A stretch of 64,000 nucleotides of DNA from Gammaproteobacteria bacterium. GTDB taxonomy: Bacteria; Pseudomonadota; Gammaproteobacteria; Burkholderiales; Gallionellaceae. Both the position numbers and the translations under genes were made by a program. The stretch covers positions 45,046 through 109,045 of the forward strand of contig JAHJNJ010000035.1 in the NCBI GenBank assembly GCA_018820925.1, read 5' to 3'. Below the pieces are notes generated by a model that worked only from the letters and a program-made list of their open reading frames with translations, was not told where the DNA came from and made no database searches. How positions within the stretch are numbered: position 1 is the first letter of the stretch; each line of letters opens with the position of its first letter. Of this stretch, positions 46,801 to 54,856 are shown one piece after another.

Positions 46801-47088
46801 TTTACGTGGCGCCAGTTTCCCGATTGCCTGGCGCAAATAGGCAAAGAATGCCGCGGGGTCGGCATCGCGTGCATCAACCTGATACCAGAGGGGTTTGATC
46901 TTGCGCGCAGCCAGATAGCTGGCCACCAGGGTGGTCTTGCCTGAGCCCGCCGGTGCGCCGAGCCAGACGACAGGCCTTTGGCAAGCTTCATCCAGTAGCC
47001 GGAACAGCCGCAGACGTGGCACTGCACCATCAGCCCTTGGCGCAGTAAGCTTCGCTGGCAGTACGGTGGCAGATTCCTGCTCTGTCAT
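43894..47088 (-). CDS. Second STAND/MalT-like NTPase-TPR-wHTH-BTAD regulator
   Basis: GAPAGSGKTTLVASYLAARKIKPLWYQ; C-terminal ~250 aa nearly identical to the 33474..36659 product. Confidence 0.85.
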   Translation of the reverse strand: MTEQESATVLPAKLTAPRADGAVPRLRLFRLLDEACQRPVVWLGAPAGSGKTTLVASYLAARKIKPLWYQVDARDADPAAFFAYLRQAIGKLAPRKRETLPLLTPEYALGLPVFTLNFFEQLFSRLRKPGVLVFDNFQELPPLSPLHELMPQIIAALPGDVRIIFISRTDLPARFAPLRASRRIAQISAEEMLLQASEAVEVGRQLMTNASSDKFEALNKRVNGWIAGLILLLEGANDAVPEPVLNASVFDYFAAETMSRADTETQTFLAQSALLPVMDVQSTEALTGNGHAEVILRDLVRRNYFVSRIPGEVMRYEFHPLFRNYLLDELARRSNAEELRNLRQRAGRILVLQGEYAAAVDLLANAGAMEDLIALVLGNAEKLVSQGQYQTLAQWLGAIPETMYEIQPWIVYWLGISRLPFNPLQARNYFAQAYELFEQADDATGLYLSWTGVADTYPLMWDEFHSLESWLERYESLRKRHPDFPSPRCELMVMNALFGALVFLRPNSPECREVWVALENMLDKIPDIDFKVRLITLLGTYRLWCGDFAATQRYSVMFEQLMKNEMVTPLSRIHSSTLTSNYYWIVGEPEMALDIAAAALQLSEKTGIYFLRALIASQMIYASGIQGDVTNMGRSLESMHMWLTAEHAVRCLDEAHYFYLLAYYQSLCGEDLLAVSSARRALELSKKASAPMPIALCQIELARQLVRVDEYAEADTLLNDAFEFMKSMGNRHQEYSIRLQRAYAFYRLRNVEACEKELGRALTCCVENNYTLCVIWDRGVIALLCAFALERNVQPDFVRRLIRKYSLVPENTTEVTDTWPWPLKIYTLGRFTLLKNADSDIQPAKTQKKTLDLLKALIAFGGRDVSDQKLCEALWPQAEGDLAHQSFKVTLHRLRKLIGADALVIQDGKLSLDARHAWVDAWAFERLLGALENASTEGDIAARVGQAIKLYGGAFLQSDEEVWTLTLRERLRSKFLRIIGQATDCLCSQTHCAEVISCYQKGIEIDPLAESFYQGQMQCHSCLKQPAAGIAVYQRCREALERELGVFPSSKTEELHTQLRQLSA

Positions 47089-47123
47089 TTTTCCCCGCCC
47101 ATAGGCACACCTCTGCTGAAATG

Positions 47124-47273
47124 TCGTGGTCTGTCGCCGTGCTTGCGGCAAGCCTCATCAAGCAGGCGAAACAGCCGCGTGCGCTGCACAACATTCGCAA
47201 GCGCAGGTGCGGCAAGTTTTGCCGGCAACGATCCACGTCGCCCCACTCCATTGGTCACTTTTCTACTATTCAT
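47124..47273 (-). pseudogene. N-terminal remnant of a third BTAD regulator
   Basis: MNSRKVTNGVGRRGSLPAKLAAPALANVVQRTRLFRLLDEACRK aligns with PAKLTAPRADGAVPRLRLFRLLDEACQR of the neighbour; homology stops abruptly. Confidence 0.75.
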
Positions 47274-47539
47274 GTAATCGTGTTTGTATCGCTCGTCAAT
47301 GAGCTTTGCTCTCATCAGGATTGGCGAATCGGCATCCAAAGCGCGGCCCGATCTCCCGGTAGCAGATTAAGATAAAGCCAAGCAATTCAATTATCACAGA
47401 AAACTTTTCTGCCCCCTCACCGGGGGCAAATACAATTACCCACTGCGCGTCCAGTGTATTGAACATGAGCGCGGCGGTCTAGAGGAAAAACAACGATCTG
47501 GAATATCGAATTTGAGACAATGTGCTGAAAGCGAAATCA

Positions 47540-47613
47540 ATAATGCGCGGCCTGCGCGCCGCTGGTGCGCAGCAGTTATTTTGCGGATGAGCAGGCGGAA
47601 CTCGCTGGCGTAT
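47540..47613 (+). pseudogene. lipA: 3'-terminal remnant of lipA (copy 2)
   Basis: gcggcctgcgcgccgctggtgcgcagcagttattttgcggatgagcaggcggaactcgctggcgtataa = [22 protein letters not shown]. Confidence 0.92.
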
Positions 47614-47629
47614 AAATTCCAATTCATAA

Positions 47630-47655
47630 AAAAGGGCGGCTGGAAGCCGCCCTTT
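47630..47655. terminator. Hairpin following lipA remnant 2
   Basis: AAAGGGCGGCTGGAAGCCGCCCTTT between the remnant and the convergent PCuAC gene. Confidence 0.75.
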
Positions 47656-47675
47656 GGTATCAACACTATCGTGCT

Positions 47676-48149
47676 TTACCGATGGTCTTTTACAGTCGGG
47701 TCGTTATAGTGCTTGTAGCTCAACTCCAATGCTTTTACTGCCGCTTCAGTATTGACGGTTTGTTTCTTGCCTGCAACTTCTATGACAAGCGTAACGGGAA
47801 CACGGTCGCCCGCATTCAGCGGCTGGTTCAAACCCACCAAAGTCAGGTACATGCCGCGTGTGCCAAAAATGGTGGTGCTGTGCGCAGGCAGTTTCAAACT
47901 GTCTACCGTTCCTGTCTGCAACTTCTTATGGCGCATCACCACGCTCTGTATTTCACCCGCCGCGGCAACCGGGCTGCTTACCGACAGCAGACGGGCGGCC
48001 TTGGTAACACTCAGATTCATCTGCACCGTGACGGAAGTTTGTCCCGGCACGCTCTCGCGCACCCAGACTTTGTCCACCATTACATCGTTAGCGCCGGCCC
48101 AGGCATTGCCGGCCAGCAACAAACCTGCACAGAATAGTAAGCGCCACAT
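47676..48149 (-). CDS. PCu(A)C-like periplasmic copper chaperone
   Basis: VDKVWVRESVPGQTSVTVQMNLSVTKAARLLSVSSPVAAAGEIQSVVMRHK. Confidence 0.75.
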   Translation of the reverse strand: MWRLLFCAGLLLAGNAWAGANDVMVDKVWVRESVPGQTSVTVQMNLSVTKAARLLSVSSPVAAAGEIQSVVMRHKKLQTGTVDSLKLPAHSTTIFGTRGMYLTLVGLNQPLNAGDRVPVTLVIEVAGKKQTVNTEAAVKALELSYKHYNDPTVKDHR

Positions 48150-48158
48150 TTTGTCCTC

Positions 48159-48716
48159 CTACTGATGCTGGTGCTCGTGTTGCGGCATCGCGGCTTCGGT
48201 TTGCGTTGCCGGTTGCATTTGCGTTGCCGGTTGCATTTGCATTGCCGGCTGCATTTGCATGTGCATCTGCCCGTCATTGCCGGTTGTATCCAATGGTTTG
48301 ATTGCTGCCAGAATCCTGATGGTCGTTGTTTTACCGTTGGCCAGTTTCACCGTGATTGCAAAAGGCAGTTTGCGGCCCGCCTTGAGCGGATTTTTCAGTC
48401 CGATCAACATCAGGTGATTGCCGTCCGCACCCAGGGTGACGGGCGTCTTGGCGGGCAACGGCAAAGAGTCGATCGCGCGCATCTTCATCACATCGCCTTC
48501 CATGACCATGGTGTGAATTTCTCCGCGCTGTGCCGATCCGCTCATTACACCGACCAGGGTCGCGTCGCTTTTGCTGGTAATGGTCAGTTGCACAGCCGCA
48601 CTGTCCTGCCCCGGTGCGGTGGCGCGCGTCCATGCTTTGGTCACTTTTACTTCATCTGCAAAAGCCGGTGCTGCAGCCATCATTGCCAATAAACCAACGC
48701 ACAAAATTCTCTTCAT
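48159..48716 (-). CDS. PCu(A)C copper chaperone with Met/Gln/His-rich C-terminal repeats
   Basis: VKVTKAWTRATAPGQDSAAVQLTI...GEIHTMVMEGDVMKM; tail MHMQMQPAMQMQPATQMQPATQTEAAMPQHEHQHQ. Confidence 0.9.
   Translation of the reverse strand: MKRILCVGLLAMMAAAPAFADEVKVTKAWTRATAPGQDSAAVQLTITSKSDATLVGVMSGSAQRGEIHTMVMEGDVMKMRAIDSLPLPAKTPVTLGADGNHLMLIGLKNPLKAGRKLPFAITVKLANGKTTTIRILAAIKPLDTTGNDGQMHMQMQPAMQMQPATQMQPATQTEAAMPQHEHQHQ
48201..48254 (+). repeat. Three 18-bp tandem units inside the PCuAC gene
   Basis: TTGCGTTGCCGGTTGCAT x2 then TTGCATTGCCGGCTGCAT. Confidence 0.9.
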
Positions 48717-48900
48717 CTTTGCTCTCCGTCTTGATATTAAAAAAACGTCACTTATTTTGTGTAGCGCACCATTTTAGCCCGATTCGGATAATCAGAAAGC
48801 TCCGTTTACCTTCTTGTTGGAATATCGCCTAGTCTCTTTGTCGAATATCTCCTGCCAAGTTGTTGAATCGGATATTCAACTTGCCGAGCCAGCCAGAATA

Positions 48901-48936
48901 AACAAAGCCGCCGGAGACTCCGGCGGCTTTGTTGTT
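48901..48936 (-). terminator. Terminator of TonB-dependent receptor gene
   Basis: AACAAAGCCGCCGGAGACTCCGGCGGCTTTGTTGTT. Confidence 0.85.
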
Positions 48937-48950
48937 TTACAACCAGATTA

Positions 48951-51278
48951 TCAGAACTTGTAATTCAGTCCCGTATACAGCGAACGTCCCATGCCCGGAA
49001 CGGCTGTACCCCATTGCGGGTAATTGGGCAGCGCCGGGTTGGTCATGGTTGTACCCTGGCCGGTATAGGCACCTCCGGTCGGCAGATAGTAGAATTTGTC
49101 GAACAGATTCTCCACGCCAAAATCGACGCGAACCTGCTTCCACGAATAACTGCCGCGCAGATGGACCAGGCTATAGCCCGGCGTCTTGATTTCATTGCGC
49201 ATGTCAGAAACATTTTTCTTGGCTTGCACCATCACCAATTCGGCACGGTTGTCCCAGCCCCCCACTTTCTGGGTCAGCGCAAGCTTGCTGTTGAGCGGCA
49301 TGATGTTGTACAGATCGTCCCCGGTATCCAGATTTTTGCCCCTGGTATAGTTGATCAATCCGGTCATGCCCCACGCCCCCCAGCCGCTTTCGGCCAGCGC
49401 CATGTGGCCCGAGAGGTCGATGCCATACAGCCGCGCCGACTGGTTGGCGTATTTGAGTACGCTGAACGCGTTCGTCGCAAGCGTCGTGGCGGGCAGATCG
49501 GTGGTGCCATTCCACTGCACGGCATCGATGTAGTCGCTCACGCGTGTGTAGTAAGGCGTAGCCTTGAATCCCCAACTACTGTCGGCAGCGTGCCAGTCCA
49601 AGGTGACGGACAGGGTGTTGGCTTTTTCCGGCTTCAGGTTGACATCGCCCAGATAGCCGTTGCCGTCGCCGACGAAGTTGTTCATCAGCGCAGCCATCTG
49701 CCAGGTGGACCAGGTGTAGCGCTCGTACACATTGGGGGAGCGAACCTTGTGGGCGAAGCCGAACTCGATGTCCTGGCTTTCGTCGGCGGTGTAACGCGCC
49801 AGCGCGGTCAGGTCCAGGTTGTTGTCGGTTTTGCTGCGGTCGGCGTTGTTGAAGTTTGCCGCATCCCTGATCTGGTTGTTTGCTCCAGTGGCTACCACTG
49901 TCGGAAATGTATCCTGGTTATAGCCGTGCACAACATCGGCATTCATGCTGACTCTTTCGAAGCGCACGCCCACCAGGGACATCCACTGCGGGCTGGAACG
50001 CTTTTCCCACTCGCCGAACAGCGCAGAGCGGTCGCGTTTGCCATTGTTGATGTTCCAGAAAGTATAGGGTTGCATCATGGCGCCGGATGCCGTCCACCAG
50101 TCGTTGAGGGTATATTGCTGAAGCTCGCCGCCTACGCGCAACAGGTCTTGTTCGTTGAGTGAGACATCCGCCTTGACACTGGCGCCCGTGGTCTTGCCTT
50201 GTGTGTACATCGGCATCCCCGCCGCACAGGTAGCGCTGATCGGGCTACACGGAAAACCATTTAATGCAGTCGAACCGCCGGAACCTGTTGGTGGCGCACC
50301 GTTGCCGTACCAGTAGCGTTTGTCGGCGCCAAAATCCATGAAGTGATCCACCGTCTCGTGATATGCGCGCGCCTCCAGCGAACCCCAGTCCTGCTGGCCG
50401 AGGTAACGCAGGTTCAGGCTCTTCTGGTCGTTATTCAGCATGTCCATGCGCTGGTTCGGATAGAGCTGGTAGGGCATGTCCTGCAAGCCGAATTTGGCTT
50501 CAAACAACTGGTTGTCACGCTTGAAAGCGAATCCCAGAGTGTGATTGCGGGTCAGATAAGCGGTGGAACCCACTTCGTCGTACGGCAGGGTGTGCCCGAT
50601 GCGTCCGGTGAAGTCATAGTTTTTGAAATCCCCGCCCGCTTTGTAGTTATCGGCCTTGCTGGTCGCGCCACTATAGCTGACGTTGAATTTCTCCGTGGCA
50701 AAGGTGGCCGCGACATTGGCGCCTTTTGCCTTGTTGTTGCTGCGGTAGAAAGCGCCCACTTCGCCCTTGGCGATACTGCCCTGCCCGGCTGCGGCAAATT
50801 CGGGCGCCTGCGTCTCGACCACGATGGTGCCGCCGATGCTGTCGCCGCCGACGCTCACCGGGGCGATGCCGGCATAGACCTTGATCAAATCGACGTTGCT
50901 CGGGTCAACATAAGAGAGCGGCGGGTTCATGTGGTTGGGGCAGGAAGCGATCAAATCCATGCCATCCAGCTTGGTGCGGATACGGTCGTCGGCCAGACCA
51001 TGGATAACTGGCAGGCTGGATACGCCGCCCGCGCCGTAGAGACTCACGCCAGGCTGCCCGTCCAGCATGCTCGCCGTATCGCTGGTGCTCGCCCGCTTCG
51101 ATGCGATACCTTGCTCCTTGACCGTGCCGACATCCGGCAACGGTTGCAGCTTGTTTGCCTTGACGACAACTTCCGGCATTGTTGCCGCTTCCTGCACCGT
51201 TGCCGTTTCCTCGGCAAATGCGCCGGGCGCAAACGTCAACGCCACAGCCACCGCACTCGCTTTCAGCTTCAAATTCAT
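48951..51278 (-). CDS. TonB-dependent receptor, OprC/NosA-like (probable copper receptor)
   Basis: LDGMDLIASCPNHMNPPLSYVDPSNVDLIKVYAGIAPVSVGGDSIGGTI; C-terminal YTGLNYKF; adjacent PCuAC genes. Confidence 0.88.
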   Translation of the reverse strand: MNLKLKASAVAVALTFAPGAFAEETATVQEAATMPEVVVKANKLQPLPDVGTVKEQGIASKRASTSDTASMLDGQPGVSLYGAGGVSSLPVIHGLADDRIRTKLDGMDLIASCPNHMNPPLSYVDPSNVDLIKVYAGIAPVSVGGDSIGGTIVVETQAPEFAAAGQGSIAKGEVGAFYRSNNKAKGANVAATFATEKFNVSYSGATSKADNYKAGGDFKNYDFTGRIGHTLPYDEVGSTAYLTRNHTLGFAFKRDNQLFEAKFGLQDMPYQLYPNQRMDMLNNDQKSLNLRYLGQQDWGSLEARAYHETVDHFMDFGADKRYWYGNGAPPTGSGGSTALNGFPCSPISATCAAGMPMYTQGKTTGASVKADVSLNEQDLLRVGGELQQYTLNDWWTASGAMMQPYTFWNINNGKRDRSALFGEWEKRSSPQWMSLVGVRFERVSMNADVVHGYNQDTFPTVVATGANNQIRDAANFNNADRSKTDNNLDLTALARYTADESQDIEFGFAHKVRSPNVYERYTWSTWQMAALMNNFVGDGNGYLGDVNLKPEKANTLSVTLDWHAADSSWGFKATPYYTRVSDYIDAVQWNGTTDLPATTLATNAFSVLKYANQSARLYGIDLSGHMALAESGWGAWGMTGLINYTRGKNLDTGDDLYNIMPLNSKLALTQKVGGWDNRAELVMVQAKKNVSDMRNEIKTPGYSLVHLRGSYSWKQVRVDFGVENLFDKFYYLPTGGAYTGQGTTMTNPALPNYPQWGTAVPGMGRSLYTGLNYKF

Positions 51279-51401
51279 TGCAAAATCCCCCTGAGTTGAC
51301 TTATAAAAAACTGTCGCAAATTGTATGAAAATTTATTATCACGGCCCTGCGGCATATTGCCGCACCCCTTGCGCAAGGCGTCTCCGGTAGAATCCGCATT
51401 C

Positions 51402-52748
51402 ATGAATTCATCACTTCTTGCCACCCAGACCGGTCATTCGCACCTGCACAGATTGTTCCTGCTGCGTTGCGGGACAATAGTCGCGCAGTTCGCGACCCTG
51501 ATCCTGATACACCGCTTCCTGAGCCCCGATTTCGCCTGGACACCGATGCTGGGCGCAGTGGTGTTTTTGACGCTGGTGAACTTGCTGACGTGGTGGCGGC
51601 TGTCGCTCAATTTTCCGGTGGGCAATCTGGAGCTGTTCCTGCAATTGAGCGTGGATGTGCTGGAACTGACGGTGCTGCTCTACTACGGCGGCGGTTCGAC
51701 CAATCCTTTTGTTTCGCTCTACCTGTTGCCGCTGGTGATCGCTGCCGCAACGCTGCCGCGACGCATGACCTGGGGTATGGCTGCGCTGACGCTGGCGTGC
51801 TACAGCCTGCTCATGGTGTGGTATGTCCCCCTGCCGGGCAGAGGACACGCGCAACACCAGCCTGCCATCGCGATGCAACAAATGGATCATTCGCAACACA
51901 TGGCGATGTCTGCCCCGCCGGCCACAGTTGCAACCCCATCGCTACCGGAAGACGCATTCAACACGCATGTCCTCGGCATGTGGCTGGGGTTTGTCATCAG
52001 TGCCCTGGTGGTGGCCTATTTCGCCGTGGAAATGGCGCGCGCAGTGCGCGACCGCGATGCGCAGCTCAACCGGGTGCGCGAGGAAATATTGCGCAATGAA
52101 CGTATCGTGTCGCTGGGTACCCAGGCCGCTGGTGCTGCACACGAACTGGGAACACCGCTCTCTACCATGTCGGTCGTCATCGGCGAAATGCGGCGCGACT
52201 GCCCCGACCCCGAACACCAGGAAAGCCTGAGCATCCTCAACGACCAGGTGCGCAACTGCAAGCGCATCCTCGATTCCCTGCTCGCACACGCCCGGGAAAC
52301 CAGCAGCGAATTGTCGCTGGAAGAATTCATCCGTACCGTGCTGGACGAGTGGCAGCTGTTGCGTCCGACCGTGAGTTACCGCTTTCACGTCAAGGGCATC
52401 CAGCCTTCGCCGCGCGTGCGCGCCGATCTGGCATTGCGTTCTGCCCTGCTGAACCTGCTCAACAATGCCGCCGATGCGTCCCCGAAAGAGATGGATATCG
52501 TGCTGCGCTGGGACGACGTGAAGATCACGCTGGAAATACACGATCACGGCCCCGGACTCACCTCCGAGGTTGCCTCCCGTGCCGGCTCGGTCTTTTTTAC
52601 CACCAAACAGGAAGGTCGCGGCCTGGGCCTGTTTCTCGCCAACGCCACACTGGAAAGACTGGGCGGCAGCGTGCGCCTGTCCAACCGCGAAGGGGGTAGC
52701 GGCGCCACCACCGAAGTGATTTTGCCGCTCAGGAGTGTCTCGGCATGA
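51402..52748 (+). CDS. regB: RegB/PrrB-like redox sensor histidine kinase with His/Met-rich insert
   Basis: YYGGGSTNPFVSLYLLPLVIAA; H-box GAAHELGTPLSTM; insert HAQHQPAIAMQQMDHSQHMAM. Confidence 0.88.
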   Translation: MNSSLLATQTGHSHLHRLFLLRCGTIVAQFATLILIHRFLSPDFAWTPMLGAVVFLTLVNLLTWWRLSLNFPVGNLELFLQLSVDVLELTVLLYYGGGSTNPFVSLYLLPLVIAAATLPRRMTWGMAALTLACYSLLMVWYVPLPGRGHAQHQPAIAMQQMDHSQHMAMSAPPATVATPSLPEDAFNTHVLGMWLGFVISALVVAYFAVEMARAVRDRDAQLNRVREEILRNERIVSLGTQAAGAAHELGTPLSTMSVVIGEMRRDCPDPEHQESLSILNDQVRNCKRILDSLLAHARETSSELSLEEFIRTVLDEWQLLRPTVSYRFHVKGIQPSPRVRADLALRSALLNLLNNAADASPKEMDIVLRWDDVKITLEIHDHGPGLTSEVASRAGSVFFTTKQEGRGLGLFLANATLERLGGSVRLSNREGGSGATTEVILPLRSVSA

Positions 52749-53284
52749 CCCCGGCCGAAAAACCTTCACTGTTGCTGGTGGACGATGATGAAACGTTCCG
52801 CGCGGTATTGTCGCGAGCGCTGGAAAAACGCGGCTTCACCGTCACCACTGCCGACAGCGTCGAGACAGCGCTGCCGCTCGCCATCGCCAACCCGCCGGAA
52901 TACGCCGTGCTGGATCTGAAAATGGACGGCGCTTCGGGACTGGTGCTGGTGCAGAAACTGCATGAACTCGACCCGGCCACGCGCATCGTGATGCTGACCG
53001 GCTATGCGAGCATCGCCACTGCGGTGGAAGCGATCAAACTGGGTGCAACGCAATATCTTTCCAAACCCGCCAACGCCGACGAAATCGTCGCCGCCTTTGG
53101 CCACAACGCCAGTACGGATGTACAGTTTGAAGCTCAACCCGCCACGGTAGAGCGGCTGGAATGGGAACACATCCAGCGCATCCTGCACGAAAACGGCGAC
53201 AACATCTCCGCCACCGCGCGCATCCTGAACATGCACCGCCGCACCCTGCAACGCAAGTTGGCGAAACGGCCTACCGGTCTCTGA
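52745..53284 (+). CDS. regA: RegA/PrrA/ActR-like response regulator
   Basis: LLLVDDDETFRAVLSRALEKRGF; C-terminal Fis-type HTH RILNMHRRTLQRKLAKRP; ATGA overlap with regB. Confidence 0.92.
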   Translation: MTPAEKPSLLLVDDDETFRAVLSRALEKRGFTVTTADSVETALPLAIANPPEYAVLDLKMDGASGLVLVQKLHELDPATRIVMLTGYASIATAVEAIKLGATQYLSKPANADEIVAAFGHNASTDVQFEAQPATVERLEWEHIQRILHENGDNISATARILNMHRRTLQRKLAKRPTGL

Positions 53285-53360
53285 ATCACACGCAATTCTT
53301 CCGACTACAACTTTCGCTTGGGGTTAGAATGCCCCCAAGCACAAACACAACCCTGATGTC

Positions 53361-54224
53361 ATGAACGCACCCATCGATCTCCGGCAAGCCGTCCGCAACC
53401 TGAACTCCCTGCCCGCATTACCCGTCATCGCGCAAAAATTACTGGCGCTGAAACTGGACAGCGAGGAAGGCGAACGGGAGATGATGTTGCTGATTGCGCA
53501 AGACCCGATCATCTCGGCCAAAATTATCGGCCTGGGCAACTCCCCTCTGCTCGGCGCCGCGCGCCATATCTCCACCGTCAGGGATGCCGCCATGCTGCTT
53601 GGATTGACCCGGGTGAAGTCGGTCGCCACCGGCATCGCCGTCATGTCCCTGGTGAGCAAACCCATCGGCCGCTTCGACCCCCAGGAATTGTGGATGCACA
53701 GCATGGGCGTGGCTTTTGCCATGTTGCCGGTCGTGCGCGCGATGCCCGCCAAAAACCGGCCGCAGGACGACCTGATCTTTCTGTCGGGCATGCTGCATGA
53801 TATCGGTTACCTGGCACTGGCACACCTGGATACCCAACGCAGCGACGACCTGCACACGCGGCTGGTCATCGAGCCGGACAAACTCGCGATTGAAATTGAA
53901 CGTGAATTACTGGAAGTAACGCATGATGAACTGGGCGCGGAATTGGCCGCGCATTGGAATCTGCCGAGCGAGATTGTTACTGTAATACGCCACCACCATA
54001 CCCCGGATGTTCCGGAAGCAGCAGAAGGCCAGCCGCTGGTGCGTATCATCAATGTCACCGAGAAGCTGTTGCCGCCGCTCGGGTTGCGTGAATTTGTCGG
54101 GAATTACGTTTCCCCGGAAGAATGGGCGGCGCTGGGTATCGATCCGGAGCGTGCCGAAGAAATCACGGAGCAGGCAGTAGAACAGGCGAATCAGGCAGCA
54201 CAGTTCTACAACAGCTTCAACTGA
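53361..54224 (+). CDS. HDOD-domain protein
   Basis: LNSLPALPVIAQKLLAL...DPIISAKIIGLGNSPLLGA...MLHDIGYLAL. Confidence 0.92.
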   Translation: MNAPIDLRQAVRNLNSLPALPVIAQKLLALKLDSEEGEREMMLLIAQDPIISAKIIGLGNSPLLGAARHISTVRDAAMLLGLTRVKSVATGIAVMSLVSKPIGRFDPQELWMHSMGVAFAMLPVVRAMPAKNRPQDDLIFLSGMLHDIGYLALAHLDTQRSDDLHTRLVIEPDKLAIEIERELLEVTHDELGAELAAHWNLPSEIVTVIRHHHTPDVPEAAEGQPLVRIINVTEKLLPPLGLREFVGNYVSPEEWAALGIDPERAEEITEQAVEQANQAAQFYNSFN

Positions 54225-54672
54225 CGCTTAATACCAGCTTGTTGATCGACTCGTTCAATTCGGTGAGCGTGATCAACACCCGCCGCAACGACTGGGACAA
54301 TTCGCTTTTGCGCATATGTTCCGCAGCGATCCAGCTTCCCTCATGTATCTTCGCCATGACTTCCGAGGCGTGGTAGTGAAATTCGACGTGGGCATCATGC
54401 AAACGGCTAAATGCGCGCAATTGTCCGAAGCGCGCTACGCCCTCCCCCCTCAGCCACCCGTCCAACTCGCAATTCTGGCTGACTTCCGCAAGCTCCTCTC
54501 TTGATTCCGGTAACTCGCCAAGTACGAAGTCTTTCACGCGTCCGAAAAACAGCACATGCGATTCGGCAACCTCCACAAAATCTATCCCGATAGACTCCGG
54601 CTCCAGCCTTTGGCTGATGCGGTTCGGCAGCCTGCCGATTTCCTGCCCCAATCTTTCGCTGATGAGTTGCAT
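54217..54672 (-). CDS. Stand-alone CZB (chemoreceptor zinc-binding) domain-like protein
   Basis: NCELDGWLRGEGVARFGQLRAFSRLHDAHVEFHYHASEV. Confidence 0.7.
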   Translation of the reverse strand: MQLISERLGQEIGRLPNRISQRLEPESIGIDFVEVAESHVLFFGRVKDFVLGELPESREELAEVSQNCELDGWLRGEGVARFGQLRAFSRLHDAHVEFHYHASEVMAKIHEGSWIAAEHMRKSELSQSLRRVLITLTELNESINKLVLSVS

Positions 54673-54856
54673 GACATTCTCCTTGAGCATCTTTCCGAGG
54701 GTGGCATTTGTAGTCCCGATAAGGCACGAAAACAATATGCCTAATGGACTAGACCGTGCCTATACCCCACGCCACAGTATCTATACCTCTTCTAGTCCAT
54801 CGCCTGCAGAGCCGCGTCCTTGCTATAATCACGCCATTGCCATCCTGTATATATCC

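Noticed and set aside
48201-48254. Possible CRISPR-like repeat
   Set aside because: 18-bp units are in-frame, without spacers, and encode a Met/Gln-rich protein tail.
49014-50162. 382-aa plus-strand ORF
   Set aside because: Antisense of the TonB receptor gene.
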